Shown piece by piece: positions 46,712-56,034 of a stretch of 64,000 bases of DNA; within the stretch, counting starts at the first letter, position 1; each line of letters starts with the position of its first letter. Origin of the DNA: AWTP1-13 sp963814055 (GTDB lineage Bacteria > Pseudomonadota > Alphaproteobacteria > Rhizobiales > Hyphomicrobiaceae); assembly GCA_963814055.1 (NCBI GenBank), contig CAWFBJ010000008.1, positions 1 through 64,000 on the forward strand. The letters are read 5' to 3'. The position numbers and the translations under genes are program-made. The notes under the pieces are model-generated. The model saw nothing but the letters and a program-made list of their open reading frames with translations. It had not been told where the DNA came from and searched no databases.

Positions 46712-48052
46712 TCAGGGTGCAGCGCCGAGGCGTTGCAGGGCGTCCTTACTGCTCTGATGACTTGCGTCTTTTGTCAGCACCCGCCGAAAATCGACAATGG
46801 CTTCCTCGCGCTTACCCAGTGCTTCAAAGATATGCCCACGCGTACTCAAGGTGCTGGTATCGTTCGGCCGCAACTCCAGTGAGCGCTCAGCATCCGGCAA
46901 GCCCTGGGCTGCTTTTCCGGCCTTGAGGTAGGTCCAGGCGCGCCCGTTGTAGTAGTTGGCGTCTTTCGGATCGATCTCGATGGCTTTCGTGTAGTCGGCG
47001 ATCGCGGAGTCGAAACTGCCCTTGCGGGTGTGGGCGGCGGCTCTGTAGCGATAGGCCTCGTCCCACGTAGGATCGATCTCGATCACCTTGGCGTAAGCGG
47101 CAATGGCCTGATCGTCGTCACCCTTGCGCGCGTATGCCGAGCCGAGGTCGAAGTAGGCGCTCGCATATCTCGGGGCTAGGCCGATTGCCTTGGTGTACTC
47201 GGCAATGGCCAGATCGTTCTCTTTCTTGTTGGCATAAACCAAGCCGCGGTTTCGATAGGCGGCGGCGGACTTCGGATCTATTTCCACTGCTTTGGTGTAG
47301 TCGGCAAGCGCCAGGTCCCAGTCACGCTTGGCGAAATAGGCGTTGCCGCGATCCAGCCGATACGATGTGTTCAACGGATTCAGCCGAATGGCTTCCGAAT
47401 AGTCGCTTATCGCCCGCGCCGGATCGTTCTTGGCGTTGTAGGCCAAGCCGCGGTTGCCGTAGGCGCTCGCGACGCCGGGTTCGAGAGCGATCGATCTGTC
47501 GTAGTCGGCGATGGCTTTGTCGTGCTCATTTTTCTTGGCGTACATGGAGCCACGCTTGAGGTGGAAGGGGGCAGGCTTTGCGGAATGAAGTATGGCGCTG
47601 CCGTATTCGGCGATGGCGCGATCGTAGTTTTTCTGAGCGCTGAAGACGTCCCCACGGTCCGAGTAGGCTTCCGCAAATTTCGGGTTGAGGCGAATTGCTT
47701 CATCGTAATCCCTCAACGCTTGCTCGTACTCGCGCTTGGCTTCGAAAGAGATGCCTCGGCAGCGATAGGCCTCCGCGCCCGTGCTGCGCAGCTTGAAGGA
47801 TTGCTGGAGATCGCCAACGGCGCGCTCGGTTTGCCCATTATTGTAGTAGGCGATGCCGCGGCTGCAGTAGGCACTGGCCAGGTTCTGTTTCGATTCCCGT
47901 CCCGATTGAATGATGGCGGTGCAGCCATTGACCTGAAGATCGAAGGGCGTCGCATTCTCGGCCCTGCACCAACTCCAGTTCTGTGATTGTTGGGCCACTG
48001 CTGACAGCGGGAATGAGAGCAGCGCAATAAGAGCCATGCACAAGCGAATCAC
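46712..48052 (-). CDS. Exported TPR-repeat protein
   Basis: A 446-residue protein with a Sec signal (residues 1-20, ending VAQQ) and eleven consecutive TPR units, each about 34 residues (such as AEAYSDRGDVFSAQKNYDRA and AAAYRNRGLVYANKKENDLA). It is a periplasmic protein-interaction scaffold, function unknown. It is flanked by two copies of the ABM gene 3' end. Confidence 0.88.
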   Translation of the reverse strand: MIRLCMALIALLSFPLSAVAQQSQNWSWCRAENATPFDLQVNGCTAIIQSGRESKQNLASAYCSRGIAYYNNGQTERAVGDLQQSFKLRSTGAEAYRCRGISFEAKREYEQALRDYDEAIRLNPKFAEAYSDRGDVFSAQKNYDRAIAEYGSAILHSAKPAPFHLKRGSMYAKKNEHDKAIADYDRSIALEPGVASAYGNRGLAYNAKNDPARAISDYSEAIRLNPLNTSYRLDRGNAYFAKRDWDLALADYTKAVEIDPKSAAAYRNRGLVYANKKENDLAIAEYTKAIGLAPRYASAYFDLGSAYARKGDDDQAIAAYAKVIEIDPTWDEAYRYRAAAHTRKGSFDSAIADYTKAIEIDPKDANYYNGRAWTYLKAGKAAQGLPDAERSLELRPNDTSTLSTRGHIFEALGKREEAIVDFRRVLTKDASHQSSKDALQRLGAAP

Positions 48053-48229
48053 GTTGATCTCCTACGTCTAAAAAATGCGCTCAATAAAAAAAGCAGAGCG
48101 TACAATGTAGCGCTCGGTGAGGTTGGCGCAAAGTGTCCGCACCAGACCAGTGCAGGGTGCCATTGACTGCGGGGGTGAATTCATCTGCGCTGCAACTCGT
48201 GCGCGAAACGGCAGTGCACGCTGGCCAAG

Positions 48230-48327
48230 GGTATCGCCTGCGCGTGGCCGGCGTCGTGCGCGACTACGGCATGACTGAGCGGCGCGAACAGGCGCCCGAG
48301 GACGGCGCGGCGCTGACCGGCGTCTAA
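48230..48327 (+). pseudogene. Truncated 3' copy of the ABM gene
   Basis: About 96 bases align with 46571-46666 with eight differences, seven of them synonymous (including TGA/TAA). The encoded end, YRLRVAGVVRDYGMTERREQ and so on, is the ABM C-terminus. The sequence before 48230 is unrelated, so only the 3' end was kept. It lies just 5' (across the strand) of the TRAP operon end. Confidence 0.75.
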
Positions 48328-48354
48328 CTGTTCCTACCCAGAAGCGTTTGACCT

Positions 48355-49671
48355 TTAGCGCAGAGCGGCAGGCAGCCACAGCGCGAGCTGCGGAAAGGTC
48401 AGCAGCAGAGCGAGGCCGATCAGCTGCAGCACCATGAACTGCATCATCCCGGCGTAGATGTCGGTCAGCTTCCAGTCGGGCACGACGCCTTTGAGGAAGT
48501 AGGCCGACAGCGCCACCGGCGGCGACAGCCAGGCCGTCTGCAGGCACACCGCGACCAGCGTGCAGAACCAGACCAGGTCGATGCCGAGCTTGGTCACCAG
48601 CGGCAGCAGGATCGGCACGACGATCAGCACGATCGGCACCCATTCGAGCGGCCAGCCGAGCACGAAGATGACGGCCAGGATCAGGATCAGCATGACGGTC
48701 GGCGGCAGCGACAGGTTGAGCAGGGCCTCGGCGATCATGTTGGCCGAGCCGAGCCGCGAGAAGACGGCGCCGAAGTAGTTGGACGCCGCCACCAGCAGCA
48801 GGATCATGCACGACACTTCGAGCGTCGCGTAGACGCGACTTCTTGAAGCTTCTCCCAGGTCAGCGTGCCGGACACGAGCGTCATCAGGAACACGACGAAC
48901 GCCCCGCACGCGCCGGCATCCGTCGGCGTGGCGATGCCGGCGAGGATCACGCCCAGCGTCGCCAGGATGACGACGACCACCGGCACGACGCCGAGCACCA
49001 GCTCCTTCACGATGGCGGCCGTGGAACCCAGCCGGTCTTCCATGGGCAACGACGGGGCCAAGCGAGGGGTTGATGTAGCTGCGCCCCACGCTGTAGACGA
49101 TGTAGAGCGCGCCAGCACGAGGCCCGGGATGACGGCGGCGGCAAACAGGTCGGTCGTCGGCACGCCGACCACCGGCCCCATCACGATCAGCATGACCGAA
49201 GGCGGGATCAGAATGCCGAGCGTGCCGCCGGCGGTGATGGCGCCGGCCGACAGGCGCACGTCGTAGCCGCTCTTCTTCATGCTCGGGCGCGGCCATCACG
49301 CCGAGCAGCGTCACCGACGAGCCGACGATGCCGGTGGCGGCCGCGAAGATCGTCGCGGTCACCAGCACGGCGATGTAGAGCGAGCCTTTGACGCCGGCCA
49401 GGAGCTGCTGGATGCCGCGGAACAGGCGTTCCATCAGGCCCGACTGCTCGAGCAGGTAGCCCATGAACAGGAAGAACGGCACCGAGGCGAGCGACGTCTC
49501 CTTCATCACCGAAAAGAACTGGAGCGTCATGAGGTGCAGCGCGAGCGGCCCCAGCGCGAAGTAGCCGACGCCGAGCGCAACCGCGATCAGCGTGAACGCG
49601 ATCGGGAAGCCGATGAAGATGGCGCTGAACAGGATCGCCAGCGAGACGATGCCGAGCCATTCCTCAGACAT
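48355..49671 (-). CDS. TRAP transporter large permease DctM (frameshifted)
   Basis: Both ends are in one frame (LGIVSLAILFSAIFIGFPIA; WPLEWVPIVLIVVPILLPLV) but the middle (GGTLGILIPPSVMLIVMGPV, ILAGIATPTDAGACGAFVVF) is in another, with breaks near 49,280, 49,100 and 48,835. Repaired, it is a 12-helix DctM/SiaT-like permease. It is last in the TRAP operon dctP-dctQ-dctM. Confidence 0.82.
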   Translation of the reverse strand: MSEEWLGIVSLAILFSAIFIGFPIAFTLIAVALGVGYFALGPLALHLMTLQFFSVMKETSLASVPFFLFMGYLLEQSGLMERLFRGIQQLLAGVKGSLYIAVLVTATIFAAATGIVGSSVTLLGVMAAPEHEEERLRRAPVGRRHHRRRHARHSDPAFGHADRDGAGGRRADDRPVCRRRHPGPRAGALYIVYSVGRSYINPSLGPVVAHGRPAGFHGRHREGAGARRRAGGRRHPGDAGRDPRRHRHADGCRRVRGVRRVPDDARVRHADLGEASRSRVYATLEVSCMILLLVAASNYFGAVFSRLGSANMIAEALLNLSLPPTVMLILILAVIFVLGWPLEWVPIVLIVVPILLPLVTKLGIDLVWFCTLVAVCLQTAWLSPPVALSAYFLKGVVPDWKLTDIYAGMMQFMVLQLIGLALLLTFPQLALWLPAALR

Positions 49672-49692
49672 CGCCCTTCTCCACTCCCGGCG

Positions 49693-50243
49693 TCAGCGTC
49701 GGGACGCGCGCAGCCATTCGCCGGTTCGCGCGGCATGGATCGAGCGCAGCAGCTCGGCCAACGCCCTGCAGCAGCAGCAGGACGCAGGTGACCGGCATCA
49801 CGAATTTCAACGGGTAGACGACGGGCATCCAAGGGCTGGAGACGACCCGTTCGCCGCGCAGGAACGAGATCCAGAAGTAGTCCCAGGTGACGTAGAGCAG
49901 CGCCAGCAGCGGCGGAAAGAAGAACAGGACGTAGCAGACGGCGTCGACGATGCCCTGCGTGTGCGGCGACCATTTGCGCGTAGAGGCTGTCGGTGCGGAT
50001 GTGCCCGCCGCGCAGCAGCGTGTAGGCCGAGCCCAGCATGAAGAACGTGCCGTACAGCATGAACGTCATGTCGTAGGCCCAGACGGTCGGCGCGTTGAAG
50101 CAGTAGCGGGCCACCACCTCCCAGACGAGGCTGCAGCACCATCGGAATGATGAGCCAGCCGACGATGCGGCCGGACCACAGGCTGATGCGCGTCGAAGGA
50201 AGCCGACGGCCCGCGTCAGGCCCGGCGATGCCTGCGTGGTCAT
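49693..50243 (-). CDS. TRAP transporter small permease DctQ (frameshifted)
   Basis: The segment VVARYCFNAPTVWAYDMTFM with LYGTFFMLGSAYTLLRGGHI and RTDSLY is diagnostic of the four-helix DctQ subunit. Frames break near 50,140, 49,985 and 49,755. The end, RTGEWLRASRR and TGA at 49693, is 21 bases before dctM. Confidence 0.75.
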
Positions 50244-50325
50244 GTCGCTGGTCTCTCGGTTCTGGCGCAGTGTCGCGGCAGGCGGGAGGGCAGACCGATC
50301 GGATGCCTGCCTTCCCGCAGCGGTG

Positions 50326-51423
50326 CTACTTCTTGAGCGCGGAGTTGCCGAGCTCGGAGTAGAGGTCGAGGATCTTGGTCCAGTACGGCACGACGGTCTT
50401 GGCGAAGGTGCGCTGGCTGTCGAGCACCTCCTTGAAGAACGCGTCCTTCGCCGCGTAGCGGTCGAGCACGACGTTGGTCGCGCGCACGAACTCGGGGAAG
50501 AAGTCCTTCGGCGTGTCGAGGATCTGCACGCCGTGCTTCTCGCGCAGCTCGACGATCGCCTGGGCGTTGCGCCAGACGTTGAAGGAGTAGGTCTCCATCA
50601 TCGAGGCCATGGCGGCGCCGCGCAGGATCTCCTGCAGGTCGGGCGTCAGCTTGTTCCACCAGGTCTTGTTGAACAGCACCTCGCCGATGTCGGTCGACTG
50701 GTGCAGGCCCTGCAGGTAGTAGTTCTTCCACACGGTGTGCAGGCCGAGGTTGCGGTCGTCGGCCGGGCCGATCCATTCGGCCGCGTCGATGGTGCCGCGC
50801 TGCGCCGCGGGCACGATCTCGCCGCCCGGCAGGGCGACGGCCGCGACGCCCATCTCCTTGAAGATCTCGCCCGTGATGCCCGGAGGCGAGCGGTACTTCA
50901 TGGTCTTGAAGTCGGCGACGTCCTTGATCGGCCGCTTGAACCAGCCGAGCGGGTCGGGGCCCATCGGCTGGATCATGAGCGGCTCGACGTTGACCTTCAG
51001 GATGTCGGCGTAGAACCGCTCGTAGAGCTTGTTGCCGCCGCCTTCCAACAGCCAGGCGACGTGGGACAGCTGGTCGAGGCCGACGCCGGCGCCGGCCATC
51101 GGGTTGGAGAAGATGCCGGCCGCCGGATGCTTGCCGGACCAGTAGTGCGTCCAGGCATAGCCGCCTTCGACGATGCCCTTGTCGACCGCATCGAGGATCT
51201 CGAAGGCCGGCACGATGGCGCCGTCGGGCAGCACTTCGATCTTGATACGCCCGTTCGACATCTTGTCGACGCGGTCGGCGTAGCGCTTCAGCAGCTCGAA
51301 GTAGATGCTGGCCGACGGCACCGCCGTCTGCATCCTGGCCTTCTGCTGGGCCACGGCCGGCGCCGCATGTCCCATACAACGCAAGCCCCAGCAATGCTGC
51401 GATCGACAGCTCTTAGCCTTCAT
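50326..51423 (-). CDS. TRAP transporter substrate-binding protein DctP
   Basis: About 366 residues. The mature part has RYADRVDKMSNGRIKIEVLP, RSPPGITGEIFKEMGVAAVA, and PGGEIVPAAQRGTIDAAEW-like segments of the DctP family, specifically the branch close to binding proteins for keto acids. The signal region shows two compensating frame slips: the alternative frame reads AALLGLALYG. The start at 51423 follows AGGAACAAG. The ligand is not predictable, though this branch often binds organic acids. Confidence 0.87.
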   Translation of the reverse strand: MKAKSCRSQHCWGLRCMGHAAPAVAQQKARMQTAVPSASIYFELLKRYADRVDKMSNGRIKIEVLPDGAIVPAFEILDAVDKGIVEGGYAWTHYWSGKHPAAGIFSNPMAGAGVGLDQLSHVAWLLEGGGNKLYERFYADILKVNVEPLMIQPMGPDPLGWFKRPIKDVADFKTMKYRSPPGITGEIFKEMGVAAVALPGGEIVPAAQRGTIDAAEWIGPADDRNLGLHTVWKNYYLQGLHQSTDIGEVLFNKTWWNKLTPDLQEILRGAAMASMMETYSFNVWRNAQAIVELREKHGVQILDTPKDFFPEFVRATNVVLDRYAAKDAFFKEVLDSQRTFAKTVVPYWTKILDLYSELGNSALKK

Positions 51424-51623
51424 CTTGTTCCTCCGTGGCGCCGTGGCAGGTCGGCTTTGCAATAGTGTTATTGTCTGACGTCTGGCCTGCCGTTCTATTG
51501 CGAGACCGAACGTCCCACTTTTCGCGTCGTCGGGCAACTGTGCAGAATTCCGCTAGGAAATGTATCTGGCGTGGCAAGAGGCCGGCTTGTGCGATGGATC
51601 GGTGCTGCATTCACTAGCATAGA

Positions 51624-52868
51624 TCACTGCTCTTCCGGCGGCCTGACGTGACGGAACTGCATGAGCAGCAGCACGTCATAGACAATCTTGAGCGTACCGC
51701 AGATGACCAGAGGCCACATCTGCAGCCCGGCGCTGAAAAGCGCGCCCGCCAGAGCCGGGCTCATGGCGGAGGCCAGGCTACGCGGCACCGAGGTGAAGCT
51801 CGCGGCTGCCGGACGTTCAGCTTCGGTCACCACCGCCATCACATAAGACGACCGCGTCGGTACATCCATCTGCGAGAGTGCTGCCCGCATGAGCAAGAGG
51901 GCAAGGGCGAGCGACAGGCTTGGCGCGAACGCCGCCAGGATGAGACACAGGCTCGACGGGATGTGCGTAAACACCATCGTGTTGACGAGCCCTATCCGGC
52001 GCGACAGCCAGGCTGCGACCGGGAAGGAGAAGGCTGCAAGGATGCCGGACCAGAAGAAGAAAAGGCTGGCTGCCGACAGCGACATGTCGAACCGCTCGAA
52101 CAGCCATAGCGCCAGCAGGGACTGCACGACGAAGCCGCCCGCGAATGCGTCGATACTGAACAGAGCAGCCAAGCGGTAGACGATGTGCCGCGACGGCCCC
52201 AGTGCAGCAGGTGGTTCCGCAACCTTGGGCGCCGGGGTTGGCGGAATGCGAGAGTAGATGTACCCGCCCACGACGCCGAGCAGCGCATACAGCACGAACA
52301 TGAGTTTTATCGCCGTCAGCTGCTGCATGCCGATGGAGGCGAGGACATCAGGCGCGGCGGCAACGAGCGCGCCCAAAGCTCCGGCCAAGGCACCGACAAG
52401 GCTGTAGCGCGCGAACATTCGCGTTCGATTGGCGGCTGACACGTCGCGGGTGAGGACGGCATGCTCCAGCGGCACGAACACGCTGACGCTGCCAGCCGAA
52501 GGATTAATGGTGCCGGCAAATGCGACGACCAACAGTACCGCGTAGGCGTCGACCACTGAAAAGGCCACGCCCGTCGCCACCATCAGCAAGGCCGCCGCAA
52601 GCAGCAACCGCCGGTGATCATATCTGCTGCCGATCATGCCGATGCCCAAGGTCACGAGGGCGGAGCCAAACAGGGCAGCGGTAGCCACCAGTCCGACTTG
52701 GAACGGCGAGAGGCCAAGCGCGATCAGATAGACAGGCAGGAGGACGGCGACAAACCCGTCGCCGAAATCACGCAAGGCGCGCGCGACCAAGAGATGCTTG
52801 ATGGCGCTTAGACTTGCAGTCGTTTGCCCGTGATTTCGTTCGGTGGCGATATTCGTAATGACCTCCAC
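51624..52868 (-). CDS. MFS transporter
   Basis: An intact 414-residue carrier starting near SAIKHLLVARALRDFGDGFV, with 12 helices and a central loop around SRIPPTPAPKVAEPP. It lies 3 bases from the GST gene on the same strand, so the two are likely co-transcribed. The substrate is unknown. Confidence 0.87.
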   Translation of the reverse strand: MEVITNIATERNHGQTTASLSAIKHLLVARALRDFGDGFVAVLLPVYLIALGLSPFQVGLVATAALFGSALVTLGIGMIGSRYDHRRLLLAAALLMVATGVAFSVVDAYAVLLVVAFAGTINPSAGSVSVFVPLEHAVLTRDVSAANRTRMFARYSLVGALAGALGALVAAAPDVLASIGMQQLTAIKLMFVLYALLGVVGGYIYSRIPPTPAPKVAEPPAALGPSRHIVYRLAALFSIDAFAGGFVVQSLLALWLFERFDMSLSAASLFFFWSGILAAFSFPVAAWLSRRIGLVNTMVFTHIPSSLCLILAAFAPSLSLALALLLMRAALSQMDVPTRSSYVMAVVTEAERPAAASFTSVPRSLASAMSPALAGALFSAGLQMWPLVICGTLKIVYDVLLLMQFRHVRPPEEQ

Positions 52869-52871
52869 AGT

Positions 52872-53564
52872 CTAGTATTTTGGCCGGTGCGACACGGCCC
52901 ATTCTCTGGCGTGCTCGATTGGACCGCGCGGCGGCAACGCGGCGCGAAGCTTCTTGACGGCCGGCAAGGCTTCCATCGTCTCCCGCCAACGACAGAACGC
53001 TGGATAGTTTGGGTACATGACCTTTGCTTCCGGTGTGAAGCTGAACCCGTAGGTGCTAGGCATAAGATAGAAGTCTGCCAGCGTGAGTTCGGAGCCCAAA
53101 AGGTAGTCCTTGCCATGCGCGAGTTGGCGCTCGACCACTTTCAGGCCCACCTCGATTTTGGGGAGAGCGTGCGCCACGACCTTTTCATCGGAGGGGATCC
53201 CAAGATCTGGAAACACATTCCGCTCGTGGGAGATGTGGTAGATCATATACGGGTAGTAATAGGAATTGACCGAGCTGATCCACTGGTTCATGTGCGCTCG
53301 ATCGCGAACGCTCTTTGGCTGCAGCGCCGGCTTGGGAAAGGTGTCCTCAAGATAGCCGACGATCGCGCTCGTTTCGTAGACCGTGAAGTCGCCATGCCGC
53401 AGGATAGGTACGCGATTGAATGGATGCAGCGCCAAGTGGCTCGATTTGCCCATTTCCGGCTCCAGGTCATGGAACCTGTGGGGCACTTCCTTATGGGTCA
53501 GCACCAGCCGCACAATGTTGACAAAGGTGCTGCGGGGAAAGCCGTAAACGGTCGGGTCGGACAT
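52872..53564 (-). CDS. Glutathione S-transferase-like protein
   Basis: A 230-residue GST: thioredoxin-like N-terminus (PTVYGFPRSTFVNIVRLVLT with the glutathione-contact FNRVPILRHGDFTVYETSAI) and helical C-terminal domain (ELTLADFYLMPSTY). It starts at ATG 53564 after GGGAGGAAGAG. It likely acts on an electrophile exported or imported by the neighbouring MFS, by inference from the operon. Confidence 0.9.
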   Translation of the reverse strand: MSDPTVYGFPRSTFVNIVRLVLTHKEVPHRFHDLEPEMGKSSHLALHPFNRVPILRHGDFTVYETSAIVGYLEDTFPKPALQPKSVRDRAHMNQWISSVNSYYYPYMIYHISHERNVFPDLGIPSDEKVVAHALPKIEVGLKVVERQLAHGKDYLLGSELTLADFYLMPSTYGFSFTPEAKVMYPNYPAFCRWRETMEALPAVKKLRAALPPRGPIEHAREWAVSHRPKY

Positions 53565-53587
53565 ATCTCTTCCTCCCTGTGAAGAAA

Positions 53588-53956
53588 TCACTTGCTATGG
53601 CACGGGCAGGCCGCGACATCGGCGATCCAATAGCGGTCGACCGCTTCGTCCGCCCAGAATTCAACACGAACGCTCATCTGGCCGGAACGCCAGATGAAGG
53701 GCTCAGCGAATTCCAGATCAGGTGCTGTCTCGGAAAGGCGAATAAAGCCGAGTGCAAAGAGCCCGGACGAGGTCGCGCATCCTGAGGCATCAACGTTCAT
53801 GGTCGCGGTCCAGAAGCGTTTGAGGTTCATCACCTCGGAGAAGTGCACGCTCTTGATTCCCACATCCGGTCTGCAAAGCGGCTGAGCAGTGGCCTGCCCC
53901 CCATGAAGAAAAGCCAGGAAGGTCAGGGTCAGAGCGATTAGTCTTTGTGCGCTCAT
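53588..53956 (-). CDS. Exported hypothetical protein
   Basis: A 122-residue protein with a signal peptide (LIALTLTFLAFLHGGQATAQ) and four or five cysteines in the mature part, probably disulfide-bonded in the periplasm (ACPCHSK at the end). No family recognised. It shares strand with the GST but has no close spacing. Confidence 0.6.
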   Translation of the reverse strand: MSAQRLIALTLTFLAFLHGGQATAQPLCRPDVGIKSVHFSEVMNLKRFWTATMNVDASGCATSSGLFALGFIRLSETAPDLEFAEPFIWRSGQMSVRVEFWADEAVDRYWIADVAACPCHSK

Positions 53957-53986
53957 CTCGTTCTTACGTCCTTGTCAGGATGGCCG

Positions 53987-54220
53987 TCATGGGCGCCAGA
54001 AGGGCTTGGCGGCCTCGCGCAGCGCCTCGTCCTTTGACACGCCGATGTCCTCGAGATAGCGATTATTAAGTCTCGCCAATTCTTCGAGCGCTCTTCGTTG
54101 GCGACACCGTGCGAGCCAGATCGCAACGTTCTGTAACCAGTTGCTTGCCGTCGTCGGTTCAGATGGTTGACACGCCGAGGGCTCCTGGCGAGCCTCATCG
54201 TAAATCAGTGGTTTTGGCAT
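53987..54220 (-). CDS. DUF1127 protein
   Basis: 77 residues from ATG 54220 (MPKPLIYDEARQEPSACQPS). The C-terminal half has the DUF1127 pattern RRALEELARLNNRYLEDIGV-SKDEA. These short proteins are widespread in alphaproteobacteria; some affect phosphate and carbon metabolism or RNA turnover. Its start lies 26 bases inside the end of the next DUF1127 gene. Confidence 0.85.
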   Translation of the reverse strand: MPKPLIYDEARQEPSACQPSEPTTASNWLQNVAIWLARCRQRRALEELARLNNRYLEDIGVSKDEALREAAKPFWRP

Positions 54221-54347
54221 TGAATGTGCTCCGGAATATCTTGGCCGCTTCGCGCCTTGCCTGGGTGCATGTGAGGCCGATATCGCGCAGCAGCCGATCG
54301 TCGAGCTCGGCGAGCGCCCTGCGCTGGCGGCTGCGCTGGAACCACAT
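54195..54347 (-). CDS. DUF1127 protein (short, 50 aa)
   Basis: From ATG 54347: MWFQRSRQRRALAELDDRLL followed by RDIGLTCTQARREAAK, a canonical DUF1127 of usual length. A TGA 21 bases upstream in frame fixes the start region. It overlaps the following DUF1127 gene by 26 bases in another frame, indicating co-translation. Confidence 0.82.
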   Translation of the reverse strand: MWFQRSRQRRALAELDDRLLRDIGLTCTQARREAAKIFRSTFNAKTTDLR

Positions 54348-54512
54348 GCGGACACCACTGCCTCAAAGATGCAGTTTGCCTCGCGACGGCTGACGAAAAA
54401 CCGCCGGGGAGTGTGCCCCTTGATGCGTCGCGATGCTTACTGAACGTGCTCAATGTTCGACATTTCTCGTACTCTTGCAGTCGTGCGGAGAGAATGACCG
54501 CCGGCGGTCCGC

Positions 54513-54791
54513 TCATGCAGAGCTGCCAGCCCCACAACAACGCCTCCGCTTTTCTGATGCGGATGCCGGAGGCAAAATGCCCAAGGCCTGTCTGATGGCG
54601 AGGTCGTGATGAACGCCTTCCGACCTCAGATGCTCATACCGGCGGTGCGATGCGAAACTTTCACACAAGGCGCCAAGAATGGTGCCCAGCATGCCCGCGG
54701 TTGCCGTGGGCTGGTCGTCGGTTCGCCGTGCGGGCTTAGCCACCAGCTCCATCAGTCGGTAGCTCTTGCTGAGAGTTGAGGTGCGTAACAT
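54513..54791 (-). CDS. Small hypothetical protein, 92 aa
   Basis: MLRTSTLSKSYRLMELVAKP opens a frame whose middle, TILGALCESFASHRRYEHLR, reads like a helical protein distantly reminiscent of DUF1127. AGGAGGATGACAA lies just before the ATG. It is divergent from the LysR gene, so it could be a LysR target. Confidence 0.55.
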   Translation of the reverse strand: MLRTSTLSKSYRLMELVAKPARRTDDQPTATAGMLGTILGALCESFASHRRYEHLRSEGVHHDLAIRQALGILPPASASEKRRRCCGAGSSA

Positions 54792-54919
54792 TTGTCATCC
54801 TCCTGGGATGATGATCAGGGGAGATCCCTCTGCGCAGGCGCCGTAGATAGGTGCTTTCCGCCTTGCCTCAAAAGCATCGTTTCTCTACCCTGCCTTAGTT
54901 TTTCTCATAAAGGTGAGCT

Positions 54920-55864
54920 ATGCTTCGCCGGCTTCCACCGCTCAACGCGCTCAAGGCCTTCGAGGCGGCGGCTCGGCACGAGAGCTTTACGCGCGCCGCC
55001 GAAGAACTGTGTGTCACGCAAGGAGCCGTGAGCCATCAGGTCAAAGCGCTGGAATCGGAACTCGGCATCAAGCTGTTCAATCGCGAGCGCCAGCGGCTGA
55101 TCATCACCGAGGCCGGTCGCGACTATCTTATCGTTCTGCGAGACGCGCTTGATCGCATAGCGGTCGGCACGGAGCGCCTGATCCAGCGCCAGAGCGCAGG
55201 CGTCATCACCGTCAGCACGTCGCCGGATTTTGCGGCCAAATGGCTCGTCAATCGCCTTGGCCGCTTTGCCGAGGCGCATCCTGGCATCGACCTGCGGATT
55301 TCAGCCACTTTGCAACACGTGGACTTCGCGCGGGAGGATGTCGATCTTGCCGTGCGGCACGGCGACGGCAACTGGGCCGGCCTCGACGTCGTGCGTCTGA
55401 GCTCCGAACAGTTGTTTGCGGTCTGCAGCCCCAAACTACTCGCAGGGCGTAACCGCATCACCAAGCCTTCGGACGTGCTGAAGTTTCCATTGCTGCATCT
55501 TGACGACAGCAACGCCTGGGCCAAATGGTTCGAGGCGGCCGGCGTAGAAGGTGCCGAACATTCACATGGACCGGTCTTGAACCGGGCCAGCATGGTCATT
55601 GACGCCGCGATCGACGGTCAGGGCATAGCTCTCGCCCGCACCACGCTCGCCGCGACGGATCTCATCAATGGACGGCTCGTGCGACCCTTCGCGGAGGCTT
55701 TGCGGCTCTCCAAGACCTATTGGATCGTCTGCCCCAAGGCGACGGCAGCACTCCCGAAGATCACGACATTTCGCGACTGGCTGCTGGCCGAAGCAGCACG
55801 AGACGTCCGGCACCTGCAGAAGTTGAGGTTCAACGATGTCGCGCGCCGGCCAAGGCGTGCTTAG
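54920..55864 (+). CDS. LysR-family regulator, GcvA-like
   Basis: A 314-residue LysR protein: LPPLNALKAFEAAARHESFT and ELCVTQGAVSHQVKALES-type HTH, typical of the GcvA branch, with an effector domain after residue 95. It probably controls the divergent small gene and/or the NitT-type operon that begins 170 bases downstream. Confidence 0.92.
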   Translation: MLRRLPPLNALKAFEAAARHESFTRAAEELCVTQGAVSHQVKALESELGIKLFNRERQRLIITEAGRDYLIVLRDALDRIAVGTERLIQRQSAGVITVSTSPDFAAKWLVNRLGRFAEAHPGIDLRISATLQHVDFAREDVDLAVRHGDGNWAGLDVVRLSSEQLFAVCSPKLLAGRNRITKPSDVLKFPLLHLDDSNAWAKWFEAAGVEGAEHSHGPVLNRASMVIDAAIDGQGIALARTTLAATDLINGRLVRPFAEALRLSKTYWIVCPKATAALPKITTFRDWLLAEAARDVRHLQKLRFNDVARRPRRA

Positions 55865-56034
55865 TTTCTTCCGCAGTCGTCGTCCGCAATGCGCCACCAC
55901 GCGCTGAAAGCCGCGCCAAGCCGGTCACGTCCGACTTTCGCGTGGAAAGCGTCCCACTCCGATCAAGTCGTTTGCGTGCACGCGTGTTGTCACTGGCGGC
56001 AGCGGCAGGTAAGGTTTTGCCGGGAGGAACAAAA

